Below are positions 62,870-64,000 of a stretch of 64,000 nt of DNA, in pieces (the first letter of the stretch is position 1; every line of letters starts with the position of its first letter). The translations under genes were made by a program, and so were the position numbers. The notes below the pieces were generated by a model, which was not told the DNA's origin, ran no database searches, and saw nothing but the letters and a program-made list of their open reading frames with translations. The stretch is from Actinomycetota bacterium (GTDB lineage Bacteria > Actinomycetota > Acidimicrobiia > Acidimicrobiales > Microtrichaceae): NCBI GenBank assembly GCA_016703525.1, contig JADJBW010000007.1:1-64000 (forward strand), in the 5' to 3' direction.

Positions 62870-64000
62870 TCAGCGGGGCGCGTTCACCACGTAGAGCCGG
62901 TCGCGGGTGATGAGCCCGTCGAGCAGGTCCCCGGCAGGGGTGTCGCCCCCGTCGTCGACGATGCCAGCCTGCTCCCACGTGCGCGCGGCGTCGGGGTTGA
63001 TGAGCCCGTCGGTTTGGATGCCGGTCCCGGAGCATGCGGATTCCGACACGATCGCGCCGTAGTCGCGCAGCGCGACGGCGAAGATCCGGGCGGTGCGGCG
63101 CAGCGGTCCCTCGTAGCCCCGGGAATCGAGCCAACGGTCGATCTCGGCATCGGTGATGCGCAGCGCCAAGCGCAACCCCATGGGCACGGATCGTTCGCGC
63201 TCGGCGCGGGTGTTGGCCGGCCGGTCGGCGCAGATGTCGGGCGGCCCGTCCTCCCATTCGACCCGCGTCGCCGGTGGGAGGTAGTAGCCGCAGGTCGAAC
63301 CGGCGCCGGGCGCCGCTGCACCTCGGGCAGGGGCGCACACGGGACCTCCGAACAACACGTTGGTAACCATGAGCTGCAAGGCGTGAGGGATCACGCCGGC
63401 GGCGACCTCGTCGGCGCGGGTCACCATCGCCAGCTTGTTGATGCCCATGCCTCGCACGGCGGTGGTCGTGCCGTCGGCGTCGCTGGCCGTGTGCAGGTTG
63501 TCGTAGCTCCATGCGCCGGCGGCGCACAGATGTGCGCGGTTGGCCGGGTCGAAACCCGCCTGTGCGTTGGGGCCGAGGAAGTCGACGCATCCGCTGGGCG
63601 CCTCGCCCATTCCCCAGTACTCCCAGGCGCGCCCGGTGCGAGGTTCCACGACCACCATCGCCCGATCGGTGCCCGGACCGGGCGCCCAGTCGGGGTTCCA
63701 GGGGACCTTGTCGCCGATTTCGAGCGTCCCGAACCCCTGCGCCGACTGCGACCAGACGCTTTGGAAGACGCGGGCGGTCGTCGTGGCGTCGGCGGCGTCG
63801 TAGATCGGCACGGCGTACGACCGGAAGCGGACCTCCACGTGGCCGCGCCGGGCGATCGATGCGCCGCCGGACGCGTCGTAGAAGATGCCGGCGTAGCGGT
63901 CGAGGGCCTTCGACGCCCCGAACGCCGATACGGGCCGGTTCCAGGTGGCGGAGTCGCCGAAGTAGCGCAGGCCGGGTGGCACGGGTGGCACGGGTGGCAC
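62870..64000 (-). CDS. Secreted protein of unknown function, 5' end outside window
   Basis: The last 376 codons of a gene read on the minus strand; its start lies beyond base 64,000. The visible N-terminal end is a Pro-rich repeat (VPP units). It is followed by a globular part with IFYDASGGASIARRGHVEVR, AWEYWGMGEAPSGCVDF, GVIPHALQLMVTNVLFGGP and ADEVAAGVIPHAL. Several Cys residues and the Pro/Val linker suggest an extracellular protein. The region near DWAPGPGTDRAMVVVEPRTGRAWEYWG resembles secreted proteins of actinobacteria lacking a named domain. I do not recognise the family. Confidence 0.6.
   Translation of the reverse strand: MPPVPPVPPGLRYFGDSATWNRPVSAFGASKALDRYAGIFYDASGGASIARRGHVEVRFRSYAVPIYDAADATTTARVFQSVWSQSAQGFGTLEIGDKVPWNPDWAPGPGTDRAMVVVEPRTGRAWEYWGMGEAPSGCVDFLGPNAQAGFDPANRAHLCAAGAWSYDNLHTASDADGTTTAVRGMGINKLAMVTRADEVAAGVIPHALQLMVTNVLFGGPVCAPARGAAAPGAGSTCGYYLPPATRVEWEDGPPDICADRPANTRAERERSVPMGLRLALRITDAEIDRWLDSRGYEGPLRRTARIFAVALRDYGAIVSESACSGTGIQTDGLINPDAARTWEQAGIVDDGGDTPAGDLLDGLITRDRLYVVNAPR
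63974..64000 (-). repeat. 9-bp coding tandem repeat (VPP)
   Basis: Three exact GGGTGGCAC units reach the window edge. On the minus strand each encodes Val-Pro-Pro, so the upstream part of the secreted protein has a proline-rich linker of unknown length. Confidence 0.85.

Noticed and set aside
62840..62875. Tandem CCGGTGCGCGTKCAG pair as a regulatory repeat
   Set aside because: Only two imperfect copies in a short convergent gap; too little to support a function.

Overview
The window is 64 kb of very GC-rich, densely packed DNA with many GTG starts and 1-4 nt gene overlaps. I infer a high-GC actinobacterium, most likely of the class Acidimicrobiia. Supporting this are an F420-type luciferase-like oxidoreductase, a mycofactocin-type SDR, a mycothiol-type DinB/MDMPI protein, a circularly permuted ATP-grasp/alpha-E operon and an actinobacterial SOS box at dinB. 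No rRNA, tRNA, CRISPR array, prophage or insertion sequence was seen.

Layout. 1-6.3 kb: two amidohydrolases around a divergent operator-like palindrome, an acyl-CoA ligase, a D-aminoacylase-like hydrolase and a DinB/MDMPI protein. 6.3-15.6 kb: SGNH lipoprotein, small zinc-ribbon protein, FkbM methyltransferase, a citrate synthase with its own DNA-binding domain divergent from a CaiB-type CoA-transferase, a GH38 alpha-mannosidase and a 2OG-Fe(II) oxygenase. 15.5-21.2 kb: an overlapping minus-strand operon of ATP-grasp, alpha-E, ATP-grasp/alpha-E fusion and transglutaminase. 21.3-34.9 kb: glutaminyl-tRNA synthetase, META lipoprotein, large S8 protease with an FG-GAP propeller, DUF218 protein, GalK-like kinase plus nucleotidyltransferase, SOS-controlled dinB plus thioesterase, and an S15 lipoprotein hydrolase.

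35.0-49.4 kb holds the most interesting locus. It runs: SDR, AMP-ligase, a 1206-residue three-domain fusion (BtaA-like DUF3419 + class I HMG-CoA reductase + APH-type kinase), UbiA prenyltransferase, a PEP-synthase/rifampin-phosphotransferase-like dikinase, an FtsX permease, an N-acyltransferase-like protein and an ABC ATPase. From the fusion onward the genes overlap or nearly touch. It reads as an undescribed biosynthesis-and-export cluster for a prenylated, aminocarboxypropylated, phosphorylated or lipid-like molecule. No other mevalonate-pathway gene is present, so the reductase domain probably serves the product itself.

49.4-64 kb: SDR, F420 oxidoreductase, secreted alpha/beta hydrolase, lipoproteins, a WcbI-GSCFA-NagA operon, DsbA-like and AlkB-like proteins, and a partial secreted protein running off the end.

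Sequence quality. At least eight single-base frame breaks lie in otherwise intact conserved genes (near 3.52, 10.43, 13.65, 13.71, 34.11, 56.04, 56.76 and 58.96 kb). A ~645-base stretch of almost only G and C (55,176-55,820) looks like a consensus artefact. Both point to indel-prone reads or low coverage, so broken genes here should not be taken as pseudogenes without re-sequencing.
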